Assembly: GCA_029959085.1 (NCBI GenBank)
Contig: JARWIR010000023.1
Location: 9,065,860-9,129,859, forward strand
DNA: 64,000 nucleotides
Direction: 5' to 3'
Origin: Nemophila menziesii
Lineage: Eukaryota; Streptophyta; Magnoliopsida; Boraginales; Hydrophyllaceae
In this document: in pieces, positions 35,810-48,848 of the stretch
Layout: the number at the start of each line of letters is the position of its first letter
Numbering within the stretch: the stretch's first letter is position 1
The notes under the pieces: model-generated
What the model was told of the DNA's origin: nothing
The model's input: the letters and a program-made list of their open reading frames with translations, nothing else
Database searches by the model: none
Position numbers and translations under genes: made by a program

Positions 35810-36045
35810 TATTAAGTTGTAATAACGATGAAATATACAATTGATCTGCAAAACCTAAGGTAAAAAAAAAGTAGGAGATATTGAGAAATTGTTACAATTA
35901 AGAAAGAAAGTTTATGCGGTTTGCTGGTTAAAACTCTGGATTTCTAGTCCATTGAACAATTTCAATGTAGATGCTCGCTCTGTTATGGATTTCCTGACCG
36001 CTAAGAGAAATCAGAATCGTATCTTATACAATACATTTGCACCAT
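35810..36045 (+). pseudogene. Unrecognised exon-like stretch, copy B (frame broken)
   Basis: Same sequence as 4852-5079, but an extended A run (near 35862) and a base loss near 35885 disrupt the frame, so the copy is non-coding. Confidence 0.3.
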
Positions 36046-36639
36046 AGGGGGCCATATAGGTGAAGAATGAGTTGGGTTAGTGGATGTGGTTGAAACATTA
36101 TCACAATCCGAAGATATCTCATCAACTGCCCTCCCAACCAGTCTTTTTCTCTATATGTGATATTCATGGATAATCATTAATGTATTTTATCTATAAATTT
36201 AATCATTAAATTGGGATTATAGCTTGAATTTGAGTTAGATTTGAACTAATTACTCTTTACTTTTACATATTTACTTGATAATTAAAAAATATTAACATAG
36301 AAATAATGCTTATTTATTTGGAAGGGATTAATAGTGATTTTTTTATATTTTGCACACAGGCAGAAACTCATGTCAAGAATAATATCATTACTGAACAAAA
36401 ACATAAAACGAATAAGATCGTTGGCCATGACATTTCAGTTAACTATGAAGGTTTAATAATTTCCATGGTAAGATTTAATTTGTAGTTTACTTTTACTGTG
36501 ATATACTGTTAAGCGGAAATATTCATGATCACAGGAAACTCTGATGTTGATATTTCCTTTTCTTTTTTCTAGGTAAATGGTACTTATTAAAGATGGAAGC
36601 AATTAAGCTATTGTTACCTTGGAGAAAATTAGCAGCAGT

Positions 36640-37382
36640 CTATAAAGTGTTGTTTTGGTACTGAAAGTGTGGGCGAGGAGCCGTAGGAATAATGTCTCTG
36701 GTGTAGTAGTTTTGATTGTGATACCTTATCAAATTCTGTTGATGATATTGTGGTAAAAGTTTAGCCACCTGAGGCCTCACCAGAGTTGACAACATAAAAC
36801 TTTTTTCAGTTGAATCATGTGAAGTAACTACTATATGTGATATCCTAATTGATTGTGCCACTTTAAGCAGCTGTTTCTTACTTTTTAGTTTATTGTATTA
36901 ATGTGCAATTTAATTACTATAGATAATTTGTTTGTACTTTCATATTAAAGGTTGTGGTTTTTTAGTTTTAATTTAAAACTCATATTATATGGGTTGGTCG
37001 TGGTTCTCTCTATAAGTCTATAAGTCTATTAAGATATCTTTTTCAATTTATTATTTTTTGTTTCTGATTTCTCTCTATTCTTTATTACGCTGCTCAAACC
37101 ACATGGGAGCAGCTCGTCCAAAATGTGTTTACTGGTTCTGTTGTTTGCCGCAGATTTGGTGTTCCGTGTGATTATTTGTGTTAGTGTATTTTTCTGATCC
37201 TTAATTGTTTCTTGGTGCTTGGTTAGTTTCCAATCTTTCATCTTGGTTGAAGTTTCCAGTAAAGTAACTAGGTTGAGTACAAATGAGTGACCTGGTGAGA
37301 CACCATTAAATTCAACTTTATTTTTCCTCAAGGATTGCCAGTTTAACATAGTCAAGGTTTCTTCAAAAAAACAATCATACAA
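36640..37382 (-). pseudogene. Two unrecognised minus-strand open frames (unit B)
   Basis: Counterpart of 5685-6410. The first frame (37382-37029) is the longest of the three copies, 117 codons, ending KNNKLKKIS. Product unrecognised. Confidence 0.3.
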
Positions 37383-39276
37383 GTTTCAAAAGTGTGTTGA
37401 ATTTGGGTCCTTATAGTTTTATAAAGCCATATTTATGTGTAAGTTGTAAATATTGTTTTTAAGAGCATGTATTACTCATGACAAAAGAAAAAGAAAAAAG
37501 AACATGTATTACACAAAAGTAGCTTTGGTCGTGATAAAACAAGAAAGATTAGAGAATATGCACATAGTATAGTACATGCATGGACAACTTCAAGAATATA
37601 AATTAGGATAAACTTGAAATATAAAAAACGTGAGATAAGAAAAATACATAATAAGCATTGGGGTTAGCTCAACTGTCCAGAGCCTTGGCTTGGTTATTCT
37701 TTTAGGCACTACAGATTAGAACCGTGTCAATGACACCGGGTCTAAAAGTAACTCTTCCATGTAACTTAAAAGAAAATTACTTAAAAAACAAACTGCTCCA
37801 AATATAAAATTGTGAGCTTATAGGAATGAGTACATCATTTTTTCTGTGTTAATTTTTAAAAAGGTCAAAAAACATTCTCTTATTCTCAACAAGTCTAAAT
37901 TTTAAACCATCAATGGGTTATATTTATATTTTCAATGGGTTGGGAGTTTTTTTATGGGTTACGTATTTTTGGGTTGTGTATATTTTCCTAATGAGTTGTG
38001 TATATTTATCAACAGATTACATGTGATACTTATTAGGCAACAATTTTTTTATAAAGATGTGCTTAAAACCCAATTTTTGTAAACACGATGAACGAATTTC
38101 TACCTTACTGAGCTCATGATGAGTGCATTGAATTCAAATGATTATTTTCATCCATACGAATTATAAAGAAGTTAGAAACTCGGAGTATAAGAAACTTGCT
38201 TGATCAATACATTAACGATAGCCAACGAACCCTCTTCTCTTATTTTCTAGAGATTTTGATCCAATAGATATTAGAAACCTCTTCTAAACATCCAAAATCC
38301 ACATGTGTTACTATATACTTATTTTGGAACAAAAAGAACTAACTTATAAGAGGCCCATAATATTTAGAAAAAAAATTAGTACTATATATATGAAAGCTCA
38401 GAGATTATGAGATTTTGATCCAGCAAATATTGGAGACCTCATAGTTTCCGTTCAGTTTTCAAGTGTGTGCAGCTATGAAAACTCAAAAGTTATGAAAACT
38501 CAAAAGTTGAGATCGGTGTTTTGATGGTGTTGGTGGGAAACTTAAGGGACGCCATTAGTGGAGGTCAGTAATAATGATTTAAAGCTTACTTCTAGGATTT
38601 TATGTGTGGTGGTTAGAGGGTTCAGCGTTGGTTTGTTGTTCGAGCAGTTCTGCTAGAGAAGGTCGTGTGAAATTATGAAAGTTCGGTTAACCTTGGCGCT
38701 CAGAGAATTCAAAAAGAAGATGACATCCACCTCCCAGCTTGCCGACGTAATCCGTAAGTCGGTGATTTTTTTTCTTTTCCTTACTTAGTTTGTAGCTTTA
38801 TTCTTTTTTTTTTATATTAATAATGAATATAGAGAAAAGTTTATTATATTTATGTGAGAAAAAGACCCCATGGATACTCAGTAATTTGTGATTTAGAAAA
38901 ATACATGCCAAGGTTTTAAAAGTGGACAAACGGGTACACAACATTATATTTTTTGCCTTCCATTAGTACCCGATGTTAATTCTAATGTTAAGTGATGACG
39001 TGGTAGGGGTAAAACAGTTATTTCACAACTAAAAAAATTTATAATTTAATAAATAAAATTATGCCACGTCAAAAATGAAAATGTTGTGAATCTGAATGTC
39101 CAATTTTGAAAAATTGGGAATCTATTTGTCAAATTCAAAACATTGGGTATTTAGGAGGTCTTTTTCCCTAAAAAAATAAGGGAGCAATCAACATAATTAT
39201 CTTCACCGAACATAATAATAATATCTATAAAAGTTACGTCTAATATAAATGATATAATAAATAATAATATACCTAT
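37383..39276. other. AT-rich non-coding part of unit B
   Basis: Counterpart of 6411-8294, with the SINE-like piece at 37662-37765 and the exon-like segment near 38673-38752. No gene supported. Confidence 0.4.
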
Positions 39277-40970
39277 GATATTGTTCAAACTAGACGTGGG
39301 GAGTATTATTTCATCGCTATTGTAGATGATTTCAATAGGTTTTGTTATATCTATTTGATTTTTTGTAAATCTGGAGCATTGAAATGTTTTATGATATTTG
39401 TCAATAAAGCAGAAAACCAGTTAGAGTGGAAGGTAAAAACCTTAAGGACCGACCGTGGACGTGAATATCTATAATATTAATTTAAATAACCTTGTGATGA
39501 AAAGGGGATAGTAAGATATCTTCCTATACACCACAACCGAATGGTGTGGCTGAAAGAAGGAATGGAACAATCCTAGAAATGGTTAGGTCAATGATGGCAC
39601 AAACTAATCTTCCAATATCTTATTAGGAAGATGCGTTGCTTAACGGTTTTTATATACTTAACCGAGTACCCACAAAGACAATTTCATCTACTCCTTATGA
39701 ATTTGGACAGGTAAGAAACCTAACCTTTCATACTTGTGACCCTGGGTGTCGGCAAGATATGTTCATGACCTATCTCATAAATATGGAAAGTTAGTTCCAA
39801 GAGTCAAGAAGTGTATCTTTGTAAGATTGCCAAAGAACTCCAAAGGTTATGTGTTTATTGGTTAACACGACGGTGACGGTCTTACCAAAATTGCGTCAAG
39901 AGATATCACATTTTTAGAAAATGATTTCCCTAGCAGAGGTGAGGTTAATAGAAATTATGTTTTATGTGAATTTAATTATACTCCAAAGATGATATGGAAA
40001 CAAATATGACACCTAATTAGCTAACACATACTCAAGAAGTAAATACTGACACTACTCCACATCGTGAGACAGAAGAAACAATTGCATCATCTAGTAATCC
40101 TATTTCTCACGATTCTCAACCTAAGAGAAGTTCTAGTGTTTTAGTTCCGCTTCTTTGGCTTAAAATCGAAGGAAAGGTCTTTATGATAACTCCACAAGAT
40201 GTGAAAAGAACCTCGAACAGTAAGTACAAATCTTCCATGTCCTTCTAAGAATGAACGAAGTAAAGAAATGGATGAAGAAATGGAGTGGATGAAGAAAATC
40301 CAGGTTTGGGAACTGGTTGATTTCCCAAAAGGACGTAAGACAATTGGGAATAAATGAGTTCTCAAAATAAAAATAAAGCTTCACAATTATATTGAGAGGT
40401 ATAAATCTCACTTTATAGCGAAATGTTATACTCAACGGGAAGGAATAGATTTTGAGGAAACTTTTTCTCTTGTTGTTAGATTTACCTCGTTACGTATTAT
40501 TTTTATATTGCGGCCTATCTCAATCTCGATTTTCACCTAATAGATGTTAAAACTGCATTTCATTAAGTTATTTCATCACTGATTTGAAATGATAATTGAA
40601 GACCATTGTGTTATGTAAGGTGTTCCAAGAAAAAAAAAGTGATTTTATCTTTATATGTGGATGAAATCCTATTAGATAAGAATGATAAAGAGTTTAGCTT
40701 CTCAATTTGACATGAAAGATATGGAATAATCAAATTATATTCTTGGTGTTAATATTCACAAATATAGGTCTAGACTATTATCTTTATCTTAAGAACCTTA
40801 CATCATGAATATACTTGAGCGCTTTAGTATGAGTAAGTGAAATGTCATTGATACTTTTGTAGCAAAAAAAATAAACTTAAGTCTTGACATGTATCATAGC
40901 ACTCCAGAAGAGAAACATAATATATCTACGAGAACCCTATTCTAGTGCCATAGGTAGTCTTATGTATGAG
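39277..40970 (+). pseudogene. Ty1/copia pol relic (unit B)
   Basis: Same relic as in A1 and A2, with its own changes: a stop replaces the GEHDGD block near 39862, and the RT segment FSLVVRFTSLR is better preserved because it lacks the extra T of A1 and A2. It ends at the same SAIGSLMY motif, so the truncation predates all three copies. Confidence 0.85.
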
Positions 40971-40990
40971 AGACACTTTGGACTCGGAAA

Positions 40991-41095
40991 CATTTTGAAT
41001 CCAATAAGATTCGATCCCAAGAACTCTTGGCCTCTACGTAGTAGTCTAACCACTAGACAACCTATCGATCTTAACTCACATGTATGTTTCACATA
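40991..41095 (-). repeat. tRNA-like / SINE-head piece (unit B)
   Basis: Best-preserved copy: box A as gtctagtggttagac (complement of 41044-41058) and box B as gggatcgaatc (complement of 41008-41018), in the order and spacing of a tRNA gene. No matching acceptor stem, so not a working tRNA. Confidence 0.45.
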
Positions 41096-42805
41096 AAAAA
41101 AAAGTTATTTTCGCTATTCTCTACATAGTGATAAGGTCACTCACCTTACACCCAACGAACCCCGTTTCTCTTCATTTCTATCACAAATAGTTATTATTCA
41201 TTCTTATCAAACCACTGTAAGTTAATCTATATCTTTATTCACAAGATTTGTTTTTTAACCTAAAATGCGTATTAGGCCTAGTTTAATTTTGTGTCCCGTT
41301 AACCTTTTGAAGGTTAATTTTAGGGTTTAATGGTGATGATCAAGAAAAAAATTGTTAATGGGTGTTTTAAATTATTGTATTTTTTAATAGGATGCATTAT
41401 TAACATTTTTTATGGGTTTTACTTAGAATGAATCTGAATTTTCCTATCATGGTTCGCAACATAATTCTACTACTCAAATACGTAAGAGGCCTCAACTTTC
41501 CCTAATTGGTACTCTCTCTCTATCTCTCTCTTGCTCTCATGTATTAATGTGTATTTATATGGTTGTAATTATATATTAAAAAACAAATTCAATTATCCAA
41601 TGCATTCGTGTATGTAACCCAACATGTTATTTTCATTGTATTGTTTTAGTTTAGAAACAATAATTAATCAGATATGCAACGTCTTATTATGAGTCCAGGG
41701 TACAATTAGAAATTTTGTTTGTGGACGCTATAATATTAAAAGGATTTTAGTTAGTTGGATGAGGTGAAGTATGGTGGGATTTTATTTAGAATTTAATTAT
41801 TAAATATAATTTTTATTCAATTTTTGTAAAGTTATTGTGTAAAATGTAATATCCTGTATATCAAAAAAATTATAATATGTTGAAAAATTATTTGAAAAAC
41901 TTTATTCTCTAATGGATGAAGAAAATAAGTTTAACTAATCATTCTAAAAAATTATTTTATTAGCGTCAACTATTAAAAGGTCCAAAACTAAATTTTCTCA
42001 TTTTTAATGGGTTTTAAGTTTTTTTCCTTCCGCAAATGGTCAAATTTTTAATGGGATATTTTTGTTTTTATAATAAGATACGACTTTATCTAATGGTTTA
42101 TACAAATTTTTTAATGGGTCACGTGTATTATTTTTTATAGATTAAAAATATTTTTTAAAGGGTATGTGTAATAATAAGTGTAAACTTTATTAGCTAATAA
42201 TATTCTTGTAAAGACATTTGAATCAATAACCAATAAATACTTACCTAACATAATTTGGACTCATGAACAACCCATATATGACGACGAGGGGATCACTTGG
42301 TGGGATTAACAACAGATAAATAGCCGATAAAAAGATATATAACAAGCAACTAAGATATATATGTGTGTATGTATATATTAATGTATATCAATGTCGGTAA
42401 ACAACCTGGAATAAACCTCGATTAGTAAAATACTGATAATTTGTACAGGGATATGTGGACCAAAACAATAATATTTCATAGTATTCAAAATTTATATATT
42501 ACCATAACATCAGCGTAAAAATCTAATAAATGGTCAAGTAAAAAATAACAAAGGAAATGTCATCAATAACGTGAGTAAAGATGAATAGTTATGTATTACT
42601 TGAATATACTTAACTAAATACCGTTTGATGTTTTTTTCTTGGTTTCTTATGTTTCTATATAAAGAAATTAATTATATGGTAAATTGCACCATTTATCTTT
42701 CAGTACGTTGGTGGTCCAGGCTTGCTTGCACACACAACGAATAATCACACAGGGATATACATGCCTCCACATGCATATTCCAAATTCAATTCAGAACTAG
42801 GTTAC
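41096..42805. other. End of unit B and flank before element R
   Basis: AT-rich; CT run at 41511-41538. After 42315 it matches 17573-18059, including the exon-like stretch before element R. No gene supported. Confidence 0.4.
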
Positions 42806-44389
42806 TGGTGTCTCCTGGTGTGTGATAAAATAACACCCCCATATAGGAAGGACACGTACCGCAAGTGTACAGATCATCCAAGTAATATCCGGTAAACGGG
42901 AATTCGATCTCAGGAACGGATTGGATATGACTTTAGATGTTATGTAATAAGTGTGTGTAGTTGTTATATGATGCGGAAAATAAAATAGATAAATATTTGT
43001 TTTGATTTTATTTAAGGACTAAAGTGCAAATAATGTAAAATACTAAATTTACTAATGCAAATAAATGAGATGCAAGTAAATAAAATATGAGTAGACGCAA
43101 GGATGAGAAATCGTACTTGAGTTTCGCAAGGGTTTCGCCTAAATCTATTCAATCAATGTTCTCGTTTAAGAGTCGAATTGGTAATTAATAATAGTCGGGA
43201 TTCAAGTTTCTCCTATCCCCCGTCAGGGTGGACTTAGGAGCTATCCTAGGGTATTACAAACCCCGTCAGGGTGATTATAAGCTACCTTTGAAAGTTCAAG
43301 TGTTTAACCCAAACGGCTATAAGAAAACTAATTCCGCCAGGATCAATAATTTATATCTTACATCTATTACCTAGTTTAGTAATTAAACCCCCCGTCAAGG
43401 TGATCATTATGCCACTATAATGAATAGCTTAATTACTAATTCCTATTTTTGATTCATGACTTCAAAAATAGTAAAAAAATTCACGATAATAGAAAATACT
43501 AATTTACCCAATTAAAATTAAAACTTTCAATCCCAAATTCAAAAACATTAATTAAATAAATTGGGGCTCAGCCCATTAAAGCGATTCTCAAGCACAAATG
43601 AGTTTAGCTCATAATTGAAATTAAAACTAAAGAAATAAAATTAAAGGAACTCATGTTTTATAGAAAGAAAAATAAATAAAACCTAATTAAGAGGTTGTTG
43701 AATTGATTGTTGGTCGAAGAATTACTTCTCCAACTTCATCTTTTTCTTTTCTCTTGCTTTTGGCTTTTCTCTCTAACGTTCTGCCTTTTGTAAAATGAAT
43801 TGTGTGTAAAAATAAAGTCAAAAGGCCTATATATACTAATAAAATCAGACTTTGGCTTATTTTAAATAATTTAATGAAATATTAAATGACCCAAGTCCAC
43901 TCTTCAAGTCCAAATCATGTAACTGGTGTACACCATCAACTAAAACGACAATAACTTTCTCAATTTAACTTCAAATTGACTCATTCAACTTGCTATTTTT
44001 TTGTAACTCGATAAGGAACGAATCCTATTTACAACTAAGTGGCTGAATCCATGTTTAAGTGGCTCAAAATCAGCAATTATCATCAGCCTTCCAGATTTGT
44101 AGCTCCAGTTTGTCAACTCTTTGGGATATTTATTCTCGCCTTCGACTTCTTTACACGATCTAAGACTCCCGTTCTTGATTTCTCTCCTTGCTAGTATTAG
44201 ATACATACAAAATTTACACCAAAACAAACCATTTAACGTGCAAAAGTTTAATAAATGAAAAATACTAAAATCCAAGGAGGAAAAATTATATATAACAATT
44301 TAATCCTAAAAGTCTATCGAATTAGTCAAATAATCACCTAAAATGATGTCTCCTACGGCCATATAATTAGAGCAAAAGAGAAGACATCA
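42806..44389 (-). mobile_element. Element R, 3' LTR, copy B
   Basis: 1584 bp, with a better-preserved outer edge (TGGTGTCTCC) than copy A. Same insertion point in both copies, so R predates the duplication. Confidence 0.85.
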
Positions 44390-45912
44390 AGACCTCCAAA
44401 TAAAACCTTTGTCGTCTCGACAAAGTAAACTTACAAACAAAGGTCTAAGGTGAATGCAGAGATGCAAAAGCTAGTAAATACACCCAAAGCAATACTTAAA
44501 ATAAATCTCATATAACGAACATTAGGAATTAATATACACATACACTTATCATGCCAAATCAAACACAAATAATATCAATCTTAAAATTAACTTCATAATG
44601 CTAGAAGGTTACACTTGTACTTATATCAATATGATGGCTATAGGGTGTTCATTGATCCTCACTCGCTTTGAATGCTCCACTTAGTATACTCCCTATTAGC
44701 TGAATTATAAACTCACTATGCACCTAAGAATCATGAGGACTTTATGGTTTTAGCGTAGGCTTAGGGACAGTGGTGGTATGTATATTTGGTAAATTTGAAG
44801 TGAGCTTTTGGCTCTCTCCTGACTTACCTTCAACAACTGTCCACAAGCTTGAGTTTACACTTGAATAATGTTCTCACTCAACCCATTTGATGAACTAATT
44901 TAGCATCCCTAAGTTAACCCAATATAGACTAAGATGATTTCAGAAAGTTTCCACTTTGCCGGGTAAGTTATTCTTTCTTTTTCTTTTTCAAATTCTTTTT
45001 TTTTGTACAGTAGCTAACCAGGTTCCTGGTTTGTGATGATCGGGTTCCTGGTCCTTATTGTATTGAATTCTTTTTTTTTTAAATCTCGGCAAAGGGTTAC
45101 AAATAATAATATCATTTGAAATTGTGTCTTAATGTAAACACATATAGTTCCCTCCCCATATAATTTCCCAAATATGGATCCACCACCCCAAACTCAAGTT
45201 TGAGACAGGTCTAAGGATCGTGATTGAAGTGCGGGTCATTTGGAAAGGCCTAATAAACTAAGGGGATATGGTATTATATCGTGGCGAAAAAAGAAAAGGC
45301 TTTAAGGCTCAAAATTGGGCTAAGAAGGTTTAAATTAATACAAGGGATAAAAGGCTAAAAAGGTCTCAAATGGCTTAACAAAGAACTGCCCCTATCATTT
45401 TTCTAGTTACATAGCTCGCCTCTAGTTCATACCTAATTGGGTTCTCTACTAATTTGTATCTCACGTTCCACAAACCGAACATTTTCCTTAAGTACAAGTT
45501 TACTTCTTTTGCATTGTTCATTAATTATTCCTATCAATTAACTATGTTTGCATGCAATGAAAGTGTGTTTTATACTAACTCCTAAAGTCCACTATTTACT
45601 ATCATAGATTCATCAAAAGTATGCTTAATGGGTACATTTAAGATCTTCAACCGCGATCCTTATTAATTTATTGAAAGCAATTAAAACACAGAACACGTAA
45701 AAATGGGATGAGGCAACGAACCCCACTCCAAACTAAAAAATTAGTCGTGTCCCCACGACTCGAAAAGACTAAAAGTAACTAAACTAATATACACTAAATG
45801 ATAAAGAGTTAGAAAACGTATCTCAACCAGCACTTGGCTGGTTACCAATGTTGCGTCCAGGTTGGGCATCTTTTGTGAGGATTGAGTAAATGACATGTTG
45901 CATATTGCTCAC
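44390..45912 (-). mobile_element. Element R, 3' internal end, copy B
   Basis: Matches 19635-21165: hairpin at 44408-44424, palindrome pair at about 45016-45053, GAGTCGTG-type hairpin at 45742-45761 with one stem base changed. No open gag or pol. Confidence 0.75.
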
Positions 45913-47508
45913 TGATGTCTCCCTAAATGTTCTAATTTTATGTCCTTGGGAGACATCATTTTTGGTGTTTATTTGACTATTTAGATAGACTTTTGGTCTT
46001 AAAATGCAATAAATCAATTTTCCTCTTTTAATTCTAGTATTTTTGATTTATTAAACTTTTGCGCGTAATATGGTTTGTTTTGAGTTAAAAGTTGTAGGTT
46101 TTAAATACTAGCTAGGAGAGGAAGCCAAGAATAAAGTCAAAGATTGTGTAATGAAGTCAAAGCAAGAAGAAATATCCCGAAAGAATTGATTATTTTAAGC
46201 TGCAAATCTGGAAAATTGTCAAAGATTGCTGATTCAGGGCCATCTAAGAGTGGATTTAGCCTCTGACTTGTGAAGAGAAAACGTGCCCCATTGAGTTACG
46301 AAACTTTAGAAACTGAAATGAGGTCAATCCGAGTTGAAACGAATCAGTTAGAGCTGTTTTAGTGGAGGTGGCTCAGCAATTACGGGATTTGAGCTTAATT
46401 AGTGGACTTGGGCTTTTCTAAAATGCACTTAAACCTAAGTAAAAGCCCTAACCCGAATTTAGCACTATAAATATGTCTTTAGACCTCATTATTCAGCACC
46501 TCTTATTTTATTATTCAATTAAAATCATCCTTACAAGAGAGTGTCCAGAGAGAACGTCAGAAGCAAGGAAAGGGAGAAACCTAAGAGCTGGAGAAAGTCA
46601 TCTTCTCCAAATCACAGCAAAGCCCAATTCCTAATTAGGTTCTATCTTTTATTTCTGTAATTGAAGAACATGATTTCTTTCCGTTTTAATTTAGTGTTTC
46701 GCATTAGTATGAGCTAATTCAATTAAGTGCTTGAGAACGCATAATGGGTTAATCTCAATTTGATTTTGTTTCATGTGTTTGAATATGGGATAATTTTTTA
46801 TTTAAATAAAATTGGGTAAATTGTATTTTTCTTTAATTTTCTTTTATTTACTTTTATTGAATTCGCGACTCAATATTAGGATTTAGTATCTAGGCTATTC
46901 CAATTAGCGGCAATTGGATCACCTTAACGGGGGGTCTGGGTACAGAACTAATTAACGAATATAGGTTAGAAATTATTTGACTCTGACGAGCTTAATTAAA
47001 CCTATGGCCAATTGGGTAGAATAGACTTAATTACTTAAAAGTGGACTATAATCACCCTGACGGGGTTTGTAGCACTTGAGAGTACCTCCTTAGTCCACCC
47101 TGATTGGGGTAAGGAGAATTCCGAATCCCGACCAATACATATTTACCGATTTGCCCCTTAAACATGACATGAAATGAATGATAATTAGGTGAAACCCTTG
47201 CGCCTCTCAAGTACTGCCTTTCCCATCTTGCGTAAACACTTTATTTTCTTGCGTCTAGTTAATTACTTGCAATAATTTAGTATTTTAATTTATTGTCTTA
47301 GCATTAGAAAACCAAACTAACAATTCTAAAAATCATTTACTTGTTTTTATGTGCAATTAACTACTATTTGATAAGCATTAGAGTCAACCATTCCGTCCCT
47401 GAGAACGAATCTTTTTAATCACTTATATTACTTGGGACAACCGTACACTTGCGGTTGTGGTTCTCTTATCCTTATTGCATTTATTTTAGAACACACAAAG
47501 GACCACCA
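45913..47508 (+). mobile_element. Element Q 5' LTR
   Basis: 1596 bp, TGATGTCTCCC to GGACCACCA. TATAAATA box at 46466-46473; the region just downstream probably holds the transcription start. CACCCTGACGGGG-type motifs near 46918, 46982, 47053 and 47095. 46-nt hairpin at the very 5' end (45913-45958). Same family as the T, R and S LTRs, clearly more distant from P. Confidence 0.9.
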
Positions 47509-47514
47509 AGTTTT

Positions 47515-47533
47515 TGGCGCCACGACCGGGGAC
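47515..47533 (+). promoter_or_regulatory. Element Q primer-binding site
   Basis: TGGCGCCACGACCGGGGAC, six bases after the LTR; a variant of the tRNA-Asp PBS with extra mismatches in its middle. Confidence 0.75.
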
Positions 47534-47660
47534 GGTAGTGTGTGACCCCGGTGTTTATCCTTTAGTGTTTAATTGCATTTTTATTTTTAGTTTTACGCTT
47601 GTGTTTATTATTTTTTTACAGGTGCTTTATTCAGTTAATGATCAAGAAATTTATTTATAG

Positions 47661-48848
47661 ATGTATAGAGGACAATACCCAAATCTCGGTCCATTTGACT
47701 ATTGGGAAGACTCTTCGGGACAACAACAATGGGGTATTAATTCTTACCAACAACCTTATCAATACCCGCAAGAGTAAGGATGGAACAATCAATGGATCGG
47801 GAATAATCAACAACAAACACCATATCACTATCAACAAGAGCATAATTGGAATAACCAGTGGGTTGAAAACATTCAACAGTATCCACCTCATCACTATCAA
47901 CAAGAGACACTACAAGAGAAAGTCAATCGCCTATGGGAGGAAGTCAAGGCAGGAGAGCCATGGCGTAAGGCAAGAGAAGAGGAACACAAATCCAACTGTG
48001 CATTCATACAACAGATGATAGATGAAATGGCTGCCAAAGACAACTCTCTTAACTTAGCTGAAAGTGGTAGTACGTCTTATGAAGATCCCACTCCCTCGAG
48101 GGATGGAATAGATCAACCGGAAGAAGTTTTTGAGGAGGAGGTGTTGAAAGAAGGTGAGAATCTTGTTAGCATGGTGAAAGAAGGGGTAGCAACAAAAATC
48201 CTAGAAATTGAAACAGAGATTACTATTCATAAGGTGTATGCACATGACCAAGATATAGAACGCAAACAAGAAGAGGTGGTGATCGAGGTTGTAGAAAATC
48301 CAAAGAAAGAATATAATGAGGTAGTAGTGGAAGATTGGGTTGAAAGCGAAGATGAATATGAAATGGTAGAGGGGTCAATTGAAGAAATAAAGGTTCACAA
48401 TAAAATAGAAGTTGAATCTCCGCCACAACAAGTTTACCCATACCGACTACGAATCTTGAATAAAAATAAAGCCGAAGAATCACCTCCACTACCACAAAGG
48501 ATCAATATGTGCTATACAAGCAAGGTGCCACACCGCGAGAGAAAAGCGGAAAAGAGGAGCACCTACCCACCATATTTTATAGATGAATATGAGATTGAAA
48601 CGAGGAATTAAAATAAGCTTATACCGTTGAGAACGGTTATCTACTCTAATGTGGTGGAAAATGAGTTTCGTCGTGAAAGTAAGAAGGCGAAACGAAGTAC
48701 TTACCCACCTCCTTTTAGAGATCGATTGAATAATATTCTAAGGAGGAAGGTTCTAAAGATTTCACATCAAGGAAGAGTCGAGTTTAAGTGGAGGAACACC
48801 ACAAGGGCCTCATTACCATCTTCATGGAAGGTAACGCATCGAACTTAA
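47661..48848 (+). pseudogene. Element Q long ORF of unknown function, two in-frame stops
   Basis: Starts with ATG about 150 bp after the LTR, where gag starts in T and P. It stays in one frame for 395 codons, broken only by TAA at 47775-47777 and at 48609-48611. Residues 1-85 are rich in Q, N, W and Y with repeated HYQQE and NNQW motifs. Next come a charged segment (LQEKVNRLWEEVKAGEPWRK), a long acidic region with many Glu and Val, and a basic C-terminus in which KRSTYPP(P/Y)F occurs twice, 46 codons apart (about 48552 and 48690). No capsid signature, zinc knuckle, protease or polymerase motif is seen. The downstream sequence matches the region just after pol in P, so this ORF stands in place of the whole gag-pol. 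Confidence 0.7.

Larger units (their letters stand above)
36299..42315. repeat. 6-kb unit, copy B (single)
   Basis: Left flank matches that of A1, right flank that of A2. Shares with A1 the absence of the ~240-bp block, and with A2 the presence of the ~27 bp lost from A1. It therefore looks like either the single-copy ancestor or a collapsed hybrid of the two units. Confidence 0.9.
24006..47201. repeat. Segmental duplication, copy B
   Basis: Direct copy of 2127-22396, carrying one 6-kb unit rather than two and interrupted by element T. Unlike copy A, it continues to the right into the full Q LTR and on through Q, P and S. Confidence 0.9.

Noticed and set aside
41008..41058. A functional tRNA gene on the minus strand
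   Set aside because: Box A and box B are present but the acceptor stem and anticodon arm cannot be drawn.
42713..42722. String ttggtggtcc before element R as another LTR edge
   Set aside because: Only ten bases match the element T edge; the following sequence is unrelated to any LTR here.
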